A stretch of 64,000 nucleotides of DNA, from the NCBI GenBank assembly GCA_048594725.1, contig JBMDXA010000024.1, positions 1 to 64,000 on the forward strand, in the 5' to 3' direction. The position numbers were made by a program, and so were the translations under genes. How positions within the stretch are numbered: position 1 is the first letter of the stretch; each line of letters begins with the position of its first letter. Source of the DNA: JAFDZV01 sp048594725. GTDB taxonomy: Bacteria; Bacteroidota; Ignavibacteria; OLB7. Below are positions 1-9,584 of this stretch, in pieces. The notes below the pieces were generated by a model. It had not been told where the DNA came from. It saw only the letters and a program-made list of their open reading frames with translations, and did no database searches.

Positions 1-1157
1 TGGAAGGTGATGGCATGGCGAAGAGTGCCCAGATCGTCCGGATGTTCCAGGTCCGGCGGCCCTCCCAGCACCCGCCCTCCGTCCACCTGGGTGCCGAACA
101 CGAAATGAGGGGCAGCCGCGCCATGATCGGTGCCCGATGCATTCTCCTGAATGCGGCGTCCGAACTCGGAATAGGTCATGCCGATCACCCGGCGATCCAC
201 TCCCAGAGCGGCAAGATCATCCATGAACGCTCCTGCCGCCGAGCTGAGCTGCGTAAGGAGGTTTTCGTGATGGGGGAGCTGGTTGCCATGCGTATCAAAG
301 CTCCCCATCGAGACCATGTAGACACGGGTTCTGAGGCCGCCGGCGATCAGCCGGGCGATAATGGCGAGCGATTCGGCGATACTCCCTTCGCCGGGATAAT
401 CCACCATATTCTTCGCTCGCGCCGCCGCCGTGCGGATGACATCGGAGTAGAGGAGCGCCTGCGTATTGATCGTCTGTATATAATTCCATTCACGGCCGGC
501 GGGGGTATCGGGGGCGGTATTGCCGATCACCGCAGGGCCGCCGTTGACAAGCTCATGAAACGTCTCCGGATCGGTAAGGGCCAGACCCATGGTGGAATTA
601 CCGCTGCTGAATACCGATGATACCGAGGCGCGTATCTGGATGGCCGGCGGGTGTTCCGGAAGCACATCCGGATAATCGGGGAAATCCTCCTGAAGAAATC
701 TTCCCATCCAGCCGCTCGACTGGGAGCCATGGATGCCGCCGGATGATGCGGTATTCCAGAATTCGATGCCGGAAAAATGAGAAAGGGAATAATTATCGTA
801 GCCGATATTATCGATAATGGCAAGCTTCCCCTGATTGAACAGCCGTTGCATACCCCCCAATGCAGGATGCAGCCGCAGAAGAGGTTCCCCTTCCAGGGAA
901 AGCGCCGATCCTTTCGGTATCGCAAGGGCCGGGCGTGAGCGATAGTAGATATCGTCATCGACTGGAATAACCGTGTTCAGACCATCGTTCCCTCCTTCAA
1001 GCTGGATGATGACCAGGATGCGATCGTTGGCATCGGATTCAAGAGCCGTCCGGGGAAATTGAGGTGTACGGGCAAATGCCTCCAGCCGTATTCCGGGCAA
1101 TGCCAGAGGGAGCGCCAATGCCGGCGCGGCACGCCGAAGAAATGTTCTCCGTTTCAT
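1..1157 (-). CDS. DUF1501 domain-containing exported protein (C-terminus cut by window edge)
   Basis: The frame is open from the ATG at 1157 to the left edge, so 385 residues are visible and the end is missing. It starts MKRRTFLRRAAPALALPLAL, a twin-arginine-like signal. Family hallmarks are the block QLEGGNDGLN near residues 52-61, FDTHGNQ at 287-293, SEFGRR at 330-335 and GTDHGAAAP at 342-350, which match DUF1501 (sulfatase/alkaline-phosphatase-like fold, biochemical role unknown). It lies 41 bp downstream of a DUF1800 gene on the same strand, the usual genomic partner. Export through Tat and a joint role with DUF1800 are inferences. Family members are usually somewhat over 400 residues, so only the last few dozen residues are probably lost. 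Confidence 0.88.
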   Translation of the reverse strand, partial: MKRRTFLRRAAPALALPLALPGIRLEAFARTPQFPRTALESDANDRILVIIQLEGGNDGLNTVIPVDDDIYYRSRPALAIPKGSALSLEGEPLLRLHPALGGMQRLFNQGKLAIIDNIGYDNYSLSHFSGIEFWNTASSGGIHGSQSSGWMGRFLQEDFPDYPDVLPEHPPAIQIRASVSSVFSSGNSTMGLALTDPETFHELVNGGPAVIGNTAPDTPAGREWNYIQTINTQALLYSDVIRTAAARAKNMVDYPGEGSIAESLAIIARLIAGGLRTRVYMVSMGSFDTHGNQLPHHENLLTQLSSAAGAFMDDLAALGVDRRVIGMTYSEFGRRIQENASGTDHGAAAPHFVFGTQVDGGRVLGGPPDLEHPDDLGTLRHAITF

Positions 1158-1198
1158 AACAGTTCGGGAAAATCGGTGATTATTCCGGATGATATCCG

Positions 1199-2845
1199 TT
1201 ACATCAGCTGATAATGCGCCGAGCGCATCAGATATTTCATCATGCCCGCAAGGCGTTCCTCTCTCACTGCTGCCGGTAGGATGCTCCACTCGTAATCGGG
1301 AGTTCCCTGCAACAACGTATCGCGGAGTTCCTCCTTCAGTTTTACCGATGCCGGATATGCCAGCAGATGTCTGGTAACCTCGTCGACGAACGTTCGCACA
1401 TCTCCTCTGAACGAGGGGAATTGCCGTGCATAACCGATGATGTCCAGCTGCGCGGTGCCTTGAATCGAATCCGGTTGATGTTCCAGATGTCCGGTAATGC
1501 GGAGATAGGATGCGGCTGTGCCATCGATCAGCTCGTCGGTAGATGCATGGCGAAGCGGAAGTGTGGTACTGCTGATCCATGCGCGGTAGAACTGCCACCC
1601 CTGAACGCCGGGAGGAACCAGAAGCCACTGCCCGAGATTTTTCGTCTGGATATTGATCGCCTCCGTCAGAAATTCCGTCTCCTCCTTCCCCGGGCGTGAA
1701 AGTGCGCGGGCCGTTCCCACAAGCAGATCCACAGGGCTTTTGATGCAGGTGCCGATAACCTCGGGATCGTAGAAATGGCGGCTGGAGAAGAGGCGGCGGA
1801 GAACATGGGCTATATCCCAGTTGCGCGCGCGCAGTTCCTCGGCAAGGGGGATAATGATAGTGTTCTCGATATCATCCGCTATCGGTGTGAATGGGGTGAG
1901 CGGCGCATCGGTATAAACGAAAAAACGATAGAGTTTGCGCACGATAGAGCGGGGCGTTTCCTCCCGTTCGAAAATGATGTCGAGCAGATCGTCCAGTTCC
2001 TCCTCGCCATGTTCCTTCCCTCGTATTGTTTTTCCGTACACCACCTTGTCGGTGGGATCGTGGCCGAACCAGGGAGGGCAGGATATATCACCGGTGATGC
2101 CCGGCCCCCACCATCCCCATCCCGTCAATACTCTGGCTGCTTCATACACATCTTCTTGTGTATAATTTGCGTGTCCTGCGTTGTCGGATACTCCTATCGT
2201 AAATAATTCCTGGAGTTCCCGCGCGTAATTTTCATTGATCTCCTTCCCCTTCTTGTTCTGTTTCCCATCCAGGAAGATCATCATGGCCTTGTCGATGCTG
2301 ATTTCGCGCACCAGTTTCTTGAAATTCCCGAGCGCATGGCGGCGGTACAGGCAGTTCTGCAGGTACATATAGCGCGGCTCGTTGCAGGTGGTGGCGTCGC
2401 CGGAAAAATGGTTGTGCCAGAAAAGGGTCATCCGTTCACGGACACTGAGCGGGCCCTGGATCATCAGCGAGCACCACCACCGGCGCAACTCGGTGTAAAA
2501 GGTCGCCAGCATCCATACCTTGTCGGAATCGAAATAGGTGTCGGGGTTATCCATCCACCAGCCCACATATTCCGGTGGTGGCGGCGCAGCATCGTCCTGC
2601 CTGATAAGGGACGCAATAAGATCGTCCATGGACATCGCCATGGCCTGTTTCATATCCCCTCGGCTGGGGGCGATCAGGGTTCTGCGAAGCAGGTGCGCCA
2701 CGGTGATCTCATCCCAGGGACCGTCATATCGTCCCAGATCCGGCGGGGAGCTGAACGGGGATGCGCGCCTGCTGCCGGATAGCGCATGTGTGCGGCCAGC
2801 GGCCGGGGCGGCTCTCACTCCCGACAGGAATTCTCTCCGATTCAT
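1199..2845 (-). CDS. DUF1800 domain-containing protein
   Basis: 548 residues. The N-terminus MNRREFLSG carries a twin-arginine-like motif. The DUF1800 signature is clear: HLLRRT at 51-56, HNHFSGD at 144-150, and NENYARELQELFTIG at 204-218, followed by the GWQFYRAW block near residue 410. Function is unknown; the family is common in Bacteroidota and Planctomycetota and is almost always paired with DUF1501, as here, where the DUF1501 gene follows after 41 bp. The two are probably one operon read leftwards from the divergent intergenic region at 2846-3165. An exported or envelope-associated role is inferred from the shared Tat-like leaders. Confidence 0.88.
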   Translation of the reverse strand: MNRREFLSGVRAAPAAGRTHALSGSRRASPFSSPPDLGRYDGPWDEITVAHLLRRTLIAPSRGDMKQAMAMSMDDLIASLIRQDDAAPPPPEYVGWWMDNPDTYFDSDKVWMLATFYTELRRWWCSLMIQGPLSVRERMTLFWHNHFSGDATTCNEPRYMYLQNCLYRRHALGNFKKLVREISIDKAMMIFLDGKQNKKGKEINENYARELQELFTIGVSDNAGHANYTQEDVYEAARVLTGWGWWGPGITGDISCPPWFGHDPTDKVVYGKTIRGKEHGEEELDDLLDIIFEREETPRSIVRKLYRFFVYTDAPLTPFTPIADDIENTIIIPLAEELRARNWDIAHVLRRLFSSRHFYDPEVIGTCIKSPVDLLVGTARALSRPGKEETEFLTEAINIQTKNLGQWLLVPPGVQGWQFYRAWISSTTLPLRHASTDELIDGTAASYLRITGHLEHQPDSIQGTAQLDIIGYARQFPSFRGDVRTFVDEVTRHLLAYPASVKLKEELRDTLLQGTPDYEWSILPAAVREERLAGMMKYLMRSAHYQLM

Positions 2846-3165
2846 TGCTGCTCGTACAAACAGGTGGAACGATATTCCGGCTAAGCGGGAGTATACCCCC
2901 CTGCTCCGGCTCCGTACTAGAGAAAACGCTATCCCTCTCCGTTCTTCTCACCGCGATGTTATTTTTATCACAGAGCTCACCCCATGGTTCCTTTGTCAGC
3001 TTCCGGCCAGTGCCAGCAGATTCTATTCTTCCGGAGTCTTTCCACGCCAGAGAGCGTGCGCACAATGTTTCATTTCCATGATCGTGTCCGATATGTGGGA
3101 TTGCGGCTGGCCTCCGGTTGTGCCCGGTCGTGTGCGTAGCCCTCCTCTCCGATATCTCTCTGCCT
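2846..3165. other. Divergent intergenic region
   Basis: About 320 bp between the leftward DUF1800 gene and the rightward giant surface protein. It must hold promoters for both directions, but I could not pick out a convincing promoter box, hairpin or small gene in it. A TTG at 3118 would extend the right-hand protein by 16 residues ahead of its signal peptide. Confidence 0.4.
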
Positions 3166-6100
3166 ATGATCGTTAGAACCGTACGAACTACAAGATCCAA
3201 CCCCTCTCTCCCGCACCGGCCGCTGCTGGTGGTATCGCTGTTCCTTCTGATGATCGGGGCGATAGCTCCCGGGGCCGCCCAGGTGCAGACCGCATCGAGC
3301 GGACGGGATTTCTATGTGGCCTACCCTTCGCTCGCCACCTCCACCCAGCAGGTGCTCCGTGTGAGCATCACCGCCGTGCGCGCCGCCAGCGTGGATATCA
3401 CATTCATGGAGAACGATTCCACCGCGCAGTTTCTTCTCGATGCCGGGGAGGTGCGGGAGCTGGTGATAGCGCGCGAGAAGCTGATGCTGAACCGGGATGA
3501 GTATGTCTCCAGGCGGACGCTTCATATCGCCAGCACCGATCTGATTACGGTCCTGGTCACCAACGATGCCCATGCCCTCTCCGACGGCTACTCGGCTCCC
3601 CCCACCCCCGCGCTCGGTTTCAGTTATGTTGCCATGTCCTATGCGGCGCCGCCGGAGAACGATATCTACCGTGGCCTGCTCGCCATTATCGCCACCGACG
3701 ACCAGACCGATGTGCGTGTCACCCCGAGCGTGAACACCCTGGGAGGACATATCGCCGGGACCAGCTATTCCAGGCGCCTGAACCGTGGCGAGGTCTACCA
3801 GATAGTGCCGCGCGAGGCGGGCGCCGCCGATATCACCGGCACGCGCGTGGAGAGCAGCAAGCCGGTGGTGGTCCTTTCCGGACATGAGTCCACCACGGTG
3901 CGTGCCGGGGTAAGCGGTGCGGCCAACTCGCTGCTGGAGGCGATGCCTCCGGTAGTGGACTGGGGGCAGACCTATTATGCGCTTCCGCTTCCCGGAGCCA
4001 CCGAGGCGCTCTTCCGCGTGGTGGCCCAGCATGCCGCCACCGACCTGTATCTCAACGGCCTGCGGGTGGCAACGCTCGGGGCCGGGGGGATACACGAGTT
4101 CAAGGCCGATGCGCCCGTGCAGATCAGGGCAACCGGGCCGGTACTGGCCGCGCAGTATACCGTGCATGCCCTCTCCGATACGGTCCCTACCGGCGATCCC
4201 TCCATGATGATCCTCAACCCCGTCGAGTTCTACGCCGATGCATTCCTCTGGAGCACTCCGGCGCTTCCGCCCAGGGTGTACCGGCGGGAGGATGCGCCGC
4301 TGGTGGTGCCGTTCAAGCATTATGTGGTGATAACCGCATCGGCCGATGTGCGTGGTTCGGTGCAGCTGGATGGCCGGCCGGTGGATCTGAACATCCCGTA
4401 CAGCAGCGGATCGTACTATTCGGCTATCGTGCGGGTGGAGCCGGGCCCCCACCGTCTGGCTGCTTCGGGGCCGCTGAACGCGCAGCTGGTGGGGATGAGC
4501 GAATACGATGCGTACTCCATGCCCGCCGGCGTTCGCCTGCGCGATCCTCTCCGGGGAGGGCCGCTGGTGGTTCGCTCCTGCCGGGAATCGCTCGATACCA
4601 CGCTGGTGCTGGCTAACGTCGGCACCGATCAGATAGAGATCGTGCGGGTGGATTTTCCGCCGGGCATGGCCGGGAGCCTCCTCTCCCCTTCGCTGCCGGC
4701 GATCGTCCAGACCTCCGGCGTGCAGAATCTCCGCCTCCGCTTCTCCGGTCTGCCGTACGGTACGCGCTCCGGCCGGATCATGATTACAACCACCACCAGT
4801 GCGGGGCATCCTCTCCTGATTCCGGTGGAGATCACGCGGGACAGCAGCGCGATCGTTTCCCTTGAAGACAGCCTCCTCTTCTCCCCGGCAACCGCCGCCG
4901 TCCCCTCTCGTGACTCCACCATCACGGTCGTCAACAGCGGGAGCGGCCCGGTCACCATCGCCGAAGCCATCGCAACCGGTCCGTTCAGGGTGATTGCCCC
5001 ATCGCTTCCGCAGGTGATTGCAGAGGGGGACACGCTCCATCTTACCGTGCGGTTCACTCCGCCGGTGCCGGGAGAGCATAGCGGGGAGATCACGTTTCGC
5101 CCTTCTCCCTGCGGGGCTCCGGTTTCCGTCGCGTTGCGTGGCCGGAAGCTGCGCCCGGCTGCGATCGAGGTGCGGGTGGATTCCGTCCCCTCCCTCCCCT
5201 GTTCTGATGCTTCTCCCCAGGTATTTGCCGCCGTGATCTACAACAGCGGCGAGGAGGATCTTGCGGTCGATAGCATCAAAATCGCGAGCGCGGAGCCGGG
5301 GGAATTTGTCATTCCCGCCACGCAGACCGCCGGGATTATCCAGGGAGGCGATTCGCTGGCTGTGCTGATCCGGTTTCAGCCGGCAGGATTCGGACTCCGT
5401 TCTGCCGTGCTCCGGGTCTGGAGCCCGAGGGCGGTGGGGGGCTATCTGGTGATTCCGGTGACCGTTCGCAGAGAGCGGGCCGGGGCCACTGTGTCCGTCC
5501 CGGCGCTCGATTTCGGGACCGTGCAGGGATGCGAGCCGGGTGGGAGCCGCACCTTCCGCATCACAAACAGCGGGACGATTCCCCTGGCGATCGATTCGTT
5601 CGCGGTCTCTACCGGCGATTTTCAGCCGCAGGGGGAGCGTGCCATGACGATCGGGGTTGGCGAGAGCCGCGATGTGGAAGTGCTGTTCGTTCCCAGGGGG
5701 AGCGGGCCGCGCCACGATACGCTCCGGATCTATGGCACGCCGTGCGGCCTGCTTGCGGTTCTCGGGCTGGCCGGCGAACAGAAAGGGGCCGATCTGGCGA
5801 TAGAGAGCGATACGATCGACTTCGGTACGGTGGCGCTCTGCGAGCTTCCCCATATCCGTTCGCTCACCATCAGCAATACCGGGGCGTTCCCCGATACGGT
5901 GCTCTCGGTGGAGGCCGAAGGAACTGGTTTTACGATAGGCTCCTTTGCCCCGGCGGTGCTCTCCGTGGGAGAGGAACGTACGATAAGCGTGAGGTTCGAT
6001 GCGCCGGGGCCCGGCACATTCGAGGCGGTTCTGCTGCTGCGTGCCTCCCCCTGTGGAATAGTCCGTAGAGCGGTGCTGCGTGGCACCGCGGTGGAGATGA

Positions 6101-7113
6101 CCGCTCCGCTCGTCGCCGATATCTCCTTTACAGGGGCCGCGCTCCCGGCCCGCAGGAGCGTGGTACTGAGCAATGCCAATGCGCTGCCGCTGGTGGTCAA
6201 TCGTCTCGAATTTCAGCCGGAGATCCCGGGGTTGCGCGCCGTGGCTCCGGACTTTCCCCTGGTGGTGCCGCCGGGGGGCGTTGCCACTATCGAGCTGGAA
6301 TACAGCGGCACGGCGGAGTTCCGGACGGAGGCATCGCTTCTGATCGGCGGGCCCTGCCCCATGCGCGGGATCGTTCGCGTGGTCCGGGGGGAACAGCCGG
6401 AGATTCTGGCTCTGGAGCTTTCCTTTCCAGATACTGCCGCCGCCGTTGACCAGCATATCGCCATTCCGCTTCGCCTTCTCTCCTCGTCCCCCTTCGAGGG
6501 GAATATCACGGTGGGCGGGACCATCCAGTTCGACCGGACGATGCTCTCGGCGGATCGCCTGAGCACCCCCGTGCCGGGGGGCTCCATCGACATCACCGAT
6601 GAGCTGATAAGCCCCGGACTCCGCACGTTCCGGTTCCGCTATACCGGCCCTCTCCCCGCCGACGGAACGCTGGCGCTGGTGGAATCGTTTGTGCTGCTCG
6701 GCCTCTCCGACACCACATCGCTCAGGATCATGCATCCCACGGCAGCTCCGGAGCCGGGGATGGTGGAGACGGTTATCACCGGACGGGACGGATTTTTCCG
6801 GACGCTCGGCATCTGCCGGACCGGCGGGGACCGGTTCATCCGGTTGCAGGAGATGAGCAAGCTTGCTGTCAGTGTTCCCAATCCGGCGTCCGACTGGGCG
6901 GCCATCCGATTCGAGATCCCCGCCGGCGGGCCGGTGCTGCTCCGGTTGTTCAATGGCATGGGGGAGGAGGTGGCCCGCCCGGTGGAGGGTGAGCTTGCGG
7001 CCGGCTCCCATGAGATCCGCATCGACCTGCGGGCGCTTCCCTCCGGTCTCTACTCCTATGAACTCAGGAGCGGGAGCGGAGTGCTGCGCGAAACGATGAT
7101 CGTCAGGAAATGA
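3166..7113 (+). CDS. Giant surface protein: IgGFc-binding-like domain, ASH repeats, T9SS sorting domain
   Basis: 1315 residues from the ATG at 3166, chosen because it places an N-terminal signal peptide (LLVVSLFLLMIGAIAPGAAQ) correctly; a TTG at 3118 is the alternative. The first 330 or so residues (GRDFYVAYPS, then TDLITVLVTNDAHALSDGYS and AAQYTVHALSD) resemble the IgGFc-binding N-terminal domain. The middle holds about five ASH/choice-of-anchor-D modules, recognisable by repeats of DFGTVQGCEPG, DFGTVALCE, ITNSG, VVNSG and the closing CG pair after each module. The last 80 residues (SVPNPASDWAAIRFEIPAGG, then LPSGLYSYELRSG) are a Por/T9SS type A sorting domain. It is likely exported by T9SS and held on or released from the cell surface. 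It overlaps or abuts the next gene, so the two may be cotranscribed. Confidence 0.85.
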   Translation: MIVRTVRTTRSNPSLPHRPLLVVSLFLLMIGAIAPGAAQVQTASSGRDFYVAYPSLATSTQQVLRVSITAVRAASVDITFMENDSTAQFLLDAGEVRELVIAREKLMLNRDEYVSRRTLHIASTDLITVLVTNDAHALSDGYSAPPTPALGFSYVAMSYAAPPENDIYRGLLAIIATDDQTDVRVTPSVNTLGGHIAGTSYSRRLNRGEVYQIVPREAGAADITGTRVESSKPVVVLSGHESTTVRAGVSGAANSLLEAMPPVVDWGQTYYALPLPGATEALFRVVAQHAATDLYLNGLRVATLGAGGIHEFKADAPVQIRATGPVLAAQYTVHALSDTVPTGDPSMMILNPVEFYADAFLWSTPALPPRVYRREDAPLVVPFKHYVVITASADVRGSVQLDGRPVDLNIPYSSGSYYSAIVRVEPGPHRLAASGPLNAQLVGMSEYDAYSMPAGVRLRDPLRGGPLVVRSCRESLDTTLVLANVGTDQIEIVRVDFPPGMAGSLLSPSLPAIVQTSGVQNLRLRFSGLPYGTRSGRIMITTTTSAGHPLLIPVEITRDSSAIVSLEDSLLFSPATAAVPSRDSTITVVNSGSGPVTIAEAIATGPFRVIAPSLPQVIAEGDTLHLTVRFTPPVPGEHSGEITFRPSPCGAPVSVALRGRKLRPAAIEVRVDSVPSLPCSDASPQVFAAVIYNSGEEDLAVDSIKIASAEPGEFVIPATQTAGIIQGGDSLAVLIRFQPAGFGLRSAVLRVWSPRAVGGYLVIPVTVRRERAGATVSVPALDFGTVQGCEPGGSRTFRITNSGTIPLAIDSFAVSTGDFQPQGERAMTIGVGESRDVEVLFVPRGSGPRHDTLRIYGTPCGLLAVLGLAGEQKGADLAIESDTIDFGTVALCELPHIRSLTISNTGAFPDTVLSVEAEGTGFTIGSFAPAVLSVGEERTISVRFDAPGPGTFEAVLLLRASPCGIVRRAVLRGTAVEMTAPLVADISFTGAALPARRSVVLSNANALPLVVNRLEFQPEIPGLRAVAPDFPLVVPPGGVATIELEYSGTAEFRTEASLLIGGPCPMRGIVRVVRGEQPEILALELSFPDTAAAVDQHIAIPLRLLSSSPFEGNITVGGTIQFDRTMLSADRLSTPVPGGSIDITDELISPGLRTFRFRYTGPLPADGTLALVESFVLLGLSDTTSLRIMHPTAAPEPGMVETVITGRDGFFRTLGICRTGGDRFIRLQEMSKLAVSVPNPASDWAAIRFEIPAGGPVLLRLFNGMGEEVARPVEGELAAGSHEIRIDLRALPSGLYSYELRSGSGVLRETMIVRK

Positions 7114-7166
7114 TGGAACAGAAGAATTCCTCCGGCTTCTCCTGCCGGGCCAAACGCGGAACCGAT

Positions 7167-8003
7167 ATGAAGAACCGTACCGATCGATCCGGCCGGCGTG
7201 CCCTGGCCGTTCTGGGAGCGCTGGCTCTGCTTGCAAGCCTTCCGGCGCACGCTCAGATGGAGCTCCCCCGCAACCGCTGGCAGTTCGGCATTCATGCCGA
7301 TGCGGTGATGGGAATTGCCACGGCATCCTTTACCGAGCTGCCGGGAGTTCCGAACTGCCTGGGTCTGGTCTCCGAGACCGCCTTTACCGCTGGCAGCGGA
7401 TGGGGTCTTTCCGTTGGCGGGGTGGTGGGGCTTGCCCGGTTCGGCGAGGGGGGGGAGGCCGCACGGTTCGGCGGCAACCTGCGGTTCGGGTTCGTTTCGG
7501 TGGCGACCCTGTTCGAGGCCGAAGAGCGGATTGGGGCGGCGGCCGGCAGTAGCGGTGAAGTGGTTCCGATCATCGCCCGTTATACCGTGGAGACGCGGAG
7601 AAACGAGATACGCCTGGAGCCGATGCTGAGCTACCGGTTTGGCGGGAGTGTGATGGCGCTGGCCGGGGGGCGGGCAGGGTATCTGCTCGGCGGCACCTAC
7701 CGGCAGCGCGAAGGGATAGCCTCTCCCGGCAATGCAACCTACGCCGATGGGTCGCGCGAGCGGAACGCGACCGGGGGAGATCTGCGCGAAACCAATGCCT
7801 TCCAGGCGGGAATCTCCGCCGGAATCGCCGCCGAAATTCCCTTTTCCGGGGGATGGTTTCTCCGTCCGGAACTGGTGGGCTCGCTCGGCCTGGTTTCTCC
7901 GGTGGCTTCCACCGGATGGCGGCCTCATGAACTGCGCGCCGGGATATCGGTTCTCTATTCCCTGGAAGCCGAACAATCCACGCCGCTGGAGCAGGGGAAC
8001 TAA
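7167..8003 (+). CDS. Outer-membrane beta-barrel protein (putative)
   Basis: About 278 residues from the ATG at 7167, which begins a good signal peptide (MKNRTDRSGRRALAVLGALA, cleavage after AHAQ). An upstream ATG at 7110 overlaps the stop of the preceding gene and would add 19 residues before the signal, which looks less natural. The mature part alternates aromatic and glycine-rich segments (GWGLSVGGVVGLARFGEGGE, RFGGNLRFGFVSV, EPMLSYRFGGSVMALAGGRA) and ends with ELRAGISVLYSLEAEQS, as expected of an eight-strand or larger barrel of the OmpA/PorT kind. No specific family could be assigned. Tight linkage to the T9SS cargo upstream suggests a shared operon. Confidence 0.65.
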   Translation: MKNRTDRSGRRALAVLGALALLASLPAHAQMELPRNRWQFGIHADAVMGIATASFTELPGVPNCLGLVSETAFTAGSGWGLSVGGVVGLARFGEGGEAARFGGNLRFGFVSVATLFEAEERIGAAAGSSGEVVPIIARYTVETRRNEIRLEPMLSYRFGGSVMALAGGRAGYLLGGTYRQREGIASPGNATYADGSRERNATGGDLRETNAFQAGISAGIAAEIPFSGGWFLRPELVGSLGLVSPVASTGWRPHELRAGISVLYSLEAEQSTPLEQGN

Positions 8004-8190
8004 AACCGGTGAGGTGTCTCTATCAGTTCTATCATGAGTTGGGAATGTTAGAGGGAATGGGTGGAGAGGCCTTGTGAATAGATGTGAGAGCGCGTATTTT
8101 CAAAGCGCGTAGAACGAGACTCCACTCATAACGATCTTTGTATCCCCAGACGCATTTTTCCTTTATTACCTACTAGGGTTATATATCACC

Positions 8191-8961
8191 ATGATTACAC
8201 CGCAACGTTTGCTCTCGCTGTCGCTCCGTGTTGGAGCGCTGGCTCTGATCTCATTCGCCGGACTCGGCTCGGCCACCGCTCAGCCCCGCATCCAGATCGT
8301 GGGGGGAGATACGGTCAATTTCGGCCGTATCGCCGCCGACACGTTGAAGCGTGAGATCGTCATCAAGAATGTGGGCAACAAGCCGCTGAAGATCTCCGAG
8401 GTGCGCCCGAGCTGCGGCTGCACTACCACCTCCCCCCTCAGCAAGAACGAGCTGGCTCCCAACGAAACCGCCAAGGTGGGCATCGCTATCAATGTGAAGG
8501 GGCATAGCGGTATACAGAGAAAGAGCGTCTATGTGAGCTCCAACGATCCCGATGCGTCCCGCGACACGGTCACGGTCAGCTTCGTGGCCGATCTGATCCA
8601 GGACGTCACCGCCAGCGCGGGCATCTTCTCGATGGTCAGCAACGCGCAGGTAGGAGGGGAGTATCCCAGCACTCTTATCCTGACCAACACCAGCGACCAG
8701 CCCATCACCATCGATCCTCCCACGGCCACCACGCAGAGCGATCAGCTTACCGTGAACTTCGATCTGAAGCAGCCCAGGACGCTGAAGCCGGGAGAGCAGC
8801 TGGAAGTGGTGGCGCATGTCAAGCCGATGCGCCCGGGCATGTACACCACCGAGGTCGGCATCAAGACCTCCGGCAAGGTGACCCCGTCGATGAGCTTCCG
8901 TCTGATCACCCATTCGGTGCCGGCCGAGGCCGCCACTCCCGAAGGGACTGCCAAGCAGTAA
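8191..8961 (+). CDS. DUF1573 domain-containing exported protein
   Basis: 256 residues with a signal peptide ending GLGSATAQ. Residues 40-130 form a DUF1573 domain (ASH-like Ig fold): VNFGRIAADTLKREIVIKN, then SCGCTTTS at 74-81 and a second strand set with VYVSSNDPDASRDTVTV. The second half looks like a further Ig-like module. DUF1573 proteins are abundant secreted or periplasmic proteins in Bacteroidota with no assigned reaction. A 187-bp upstream gap separates it from the barrel gene, so it probably has its own promoter. A strong bidirectional hairpin follows at 9002-9035. Confidence 0.85.
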   Translation: MITPQRLLSLSLRVGALALISFAGLGSATAQPRIQIVGGDTVNFGRIAADTLKREIVIKNVGNKPLKISEVRPSCGCTTTSPLSKNELAPNETAKVGIAINVKGHSGIQRKSVYVSSNDPDASRDTVTVSFVADLIQDVTASAGIFSMVSNAQVGGEYPSTLILTNTSDQPITIDPPTATTQSDQLTVNFDLKQPRTLKPGEQLEVVAHVKPMRPGMYTTEVGIKTSGKVTPSMSFRLITHSVPAEAATPEGTAKQ

Positions 8962-9001
8962 GGTCCGGCGCAGTGCCGCGGAAGAATCATCCGAACAAAC
9001 G

Positions 9002-9035
9002 AAAGCGCCCCGATCCTTACGATACGGGGCGCTTT
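9002..9035. terminator. Bidirectional rho-independent terminator
   Basis: Perfect 11-bp stem AAAGCGCCCCG/CGGGGCGCTTT with a 12-nt loop, between the convergent DUF1573 gene and nuoB. The A and T runs at the stem base let it act in both directions. Confidence 0.85.
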
Positions 9036-9080
9036 GCATATACTGCCAACGATCTCTGATAGAGTACCTGGCCGGCGATC

Positions 9081-9584
9081 CTAGCTGATAACCACCGGCG
9101 TGCGCTCGATGAGCGCTCCCTTCGAGTTCTGGATCTTATCCTGGATGGCGATCAGGCCATTGAGCAGGTTCTCCGGGCGCGGCGGGCAGCCGGCCACGAA
9201 AACATCCACCGGAATGAACTGATCGATACCCTGCACCACCGAATAGGAGCGGAACATGCCGCCGGAGCTGGCGCAGGCGCCCATCGAGAGCACCCACTTC
9301 GGGTCCGGCATCTGATCGTAGATCTTGCGAACCACCCATGCCATCTTGTAGGTAACCGTGCCGGCCACGATCAGCAGATCGGACTGGCGCGGAGAGAAGC
9401 TGAAGCGCTCGGACCCGAAGCGTGCCACATCGAAGCGGGGGCCGGCAAAGGCCATCATCTCGATAGCACAGCAGCTGATCCCCAGCGGCATCGGCCATAC
9501 GGAATTCTTACGCGCCCAGTTGATGGCACCTTCGATCGTCGTCGTCAGAAAACCATCACGCTCGAGTTGATCGGTCAGTCCCAC
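9081..9584 (-). CDS. nuoB: NADH-quinone oxidoreductase subunit B
   Basis: 167 residues, full length. Peripheral complex I subunit that holds cluster N2, the last iron-sulfur cluster before quinone. The four cluster cysteines are present: the adjacent pair C38-C39 in GISCCAIEMM, C104 in MGACASSGG and C133 in AGCPPRPEN. Its start overlaps the end of nuoA by 10 bp, so translation is probably coupled. No nuoC or nuoD follows on this strand; instead a terminator ends the unit after nuoB. Subunits G, H and I lie 22 kb away in this window. Confidence 0.97.
   Translation of the reverse strand: MGLTDQLERDGFLTTTIEGAINWARKNSVWPMPLGISCCAIEMMAFAGPRFDVARFGSERFSFSPRQSDLLIVAGTVTYKMAWVVRKIYDQMPDPKWVLSMGACASSGGMFRSYSVVQGIDQFIPVDVFVAGCPPRPENLLNGLIAIQDKIQNSKGALIERTPVVIS

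Noticed and set aside
3070..7326. A 1418-codon open frame on the minus strand opposite the giant surface protein
   Set aside because: It is a shadow created by GC-rich codon bias of the plus-strand gene; its product is rich in Arg, Gly, His and Pro without any family motif, while the plus strand has clear signal peptide, domains and sorting signal.
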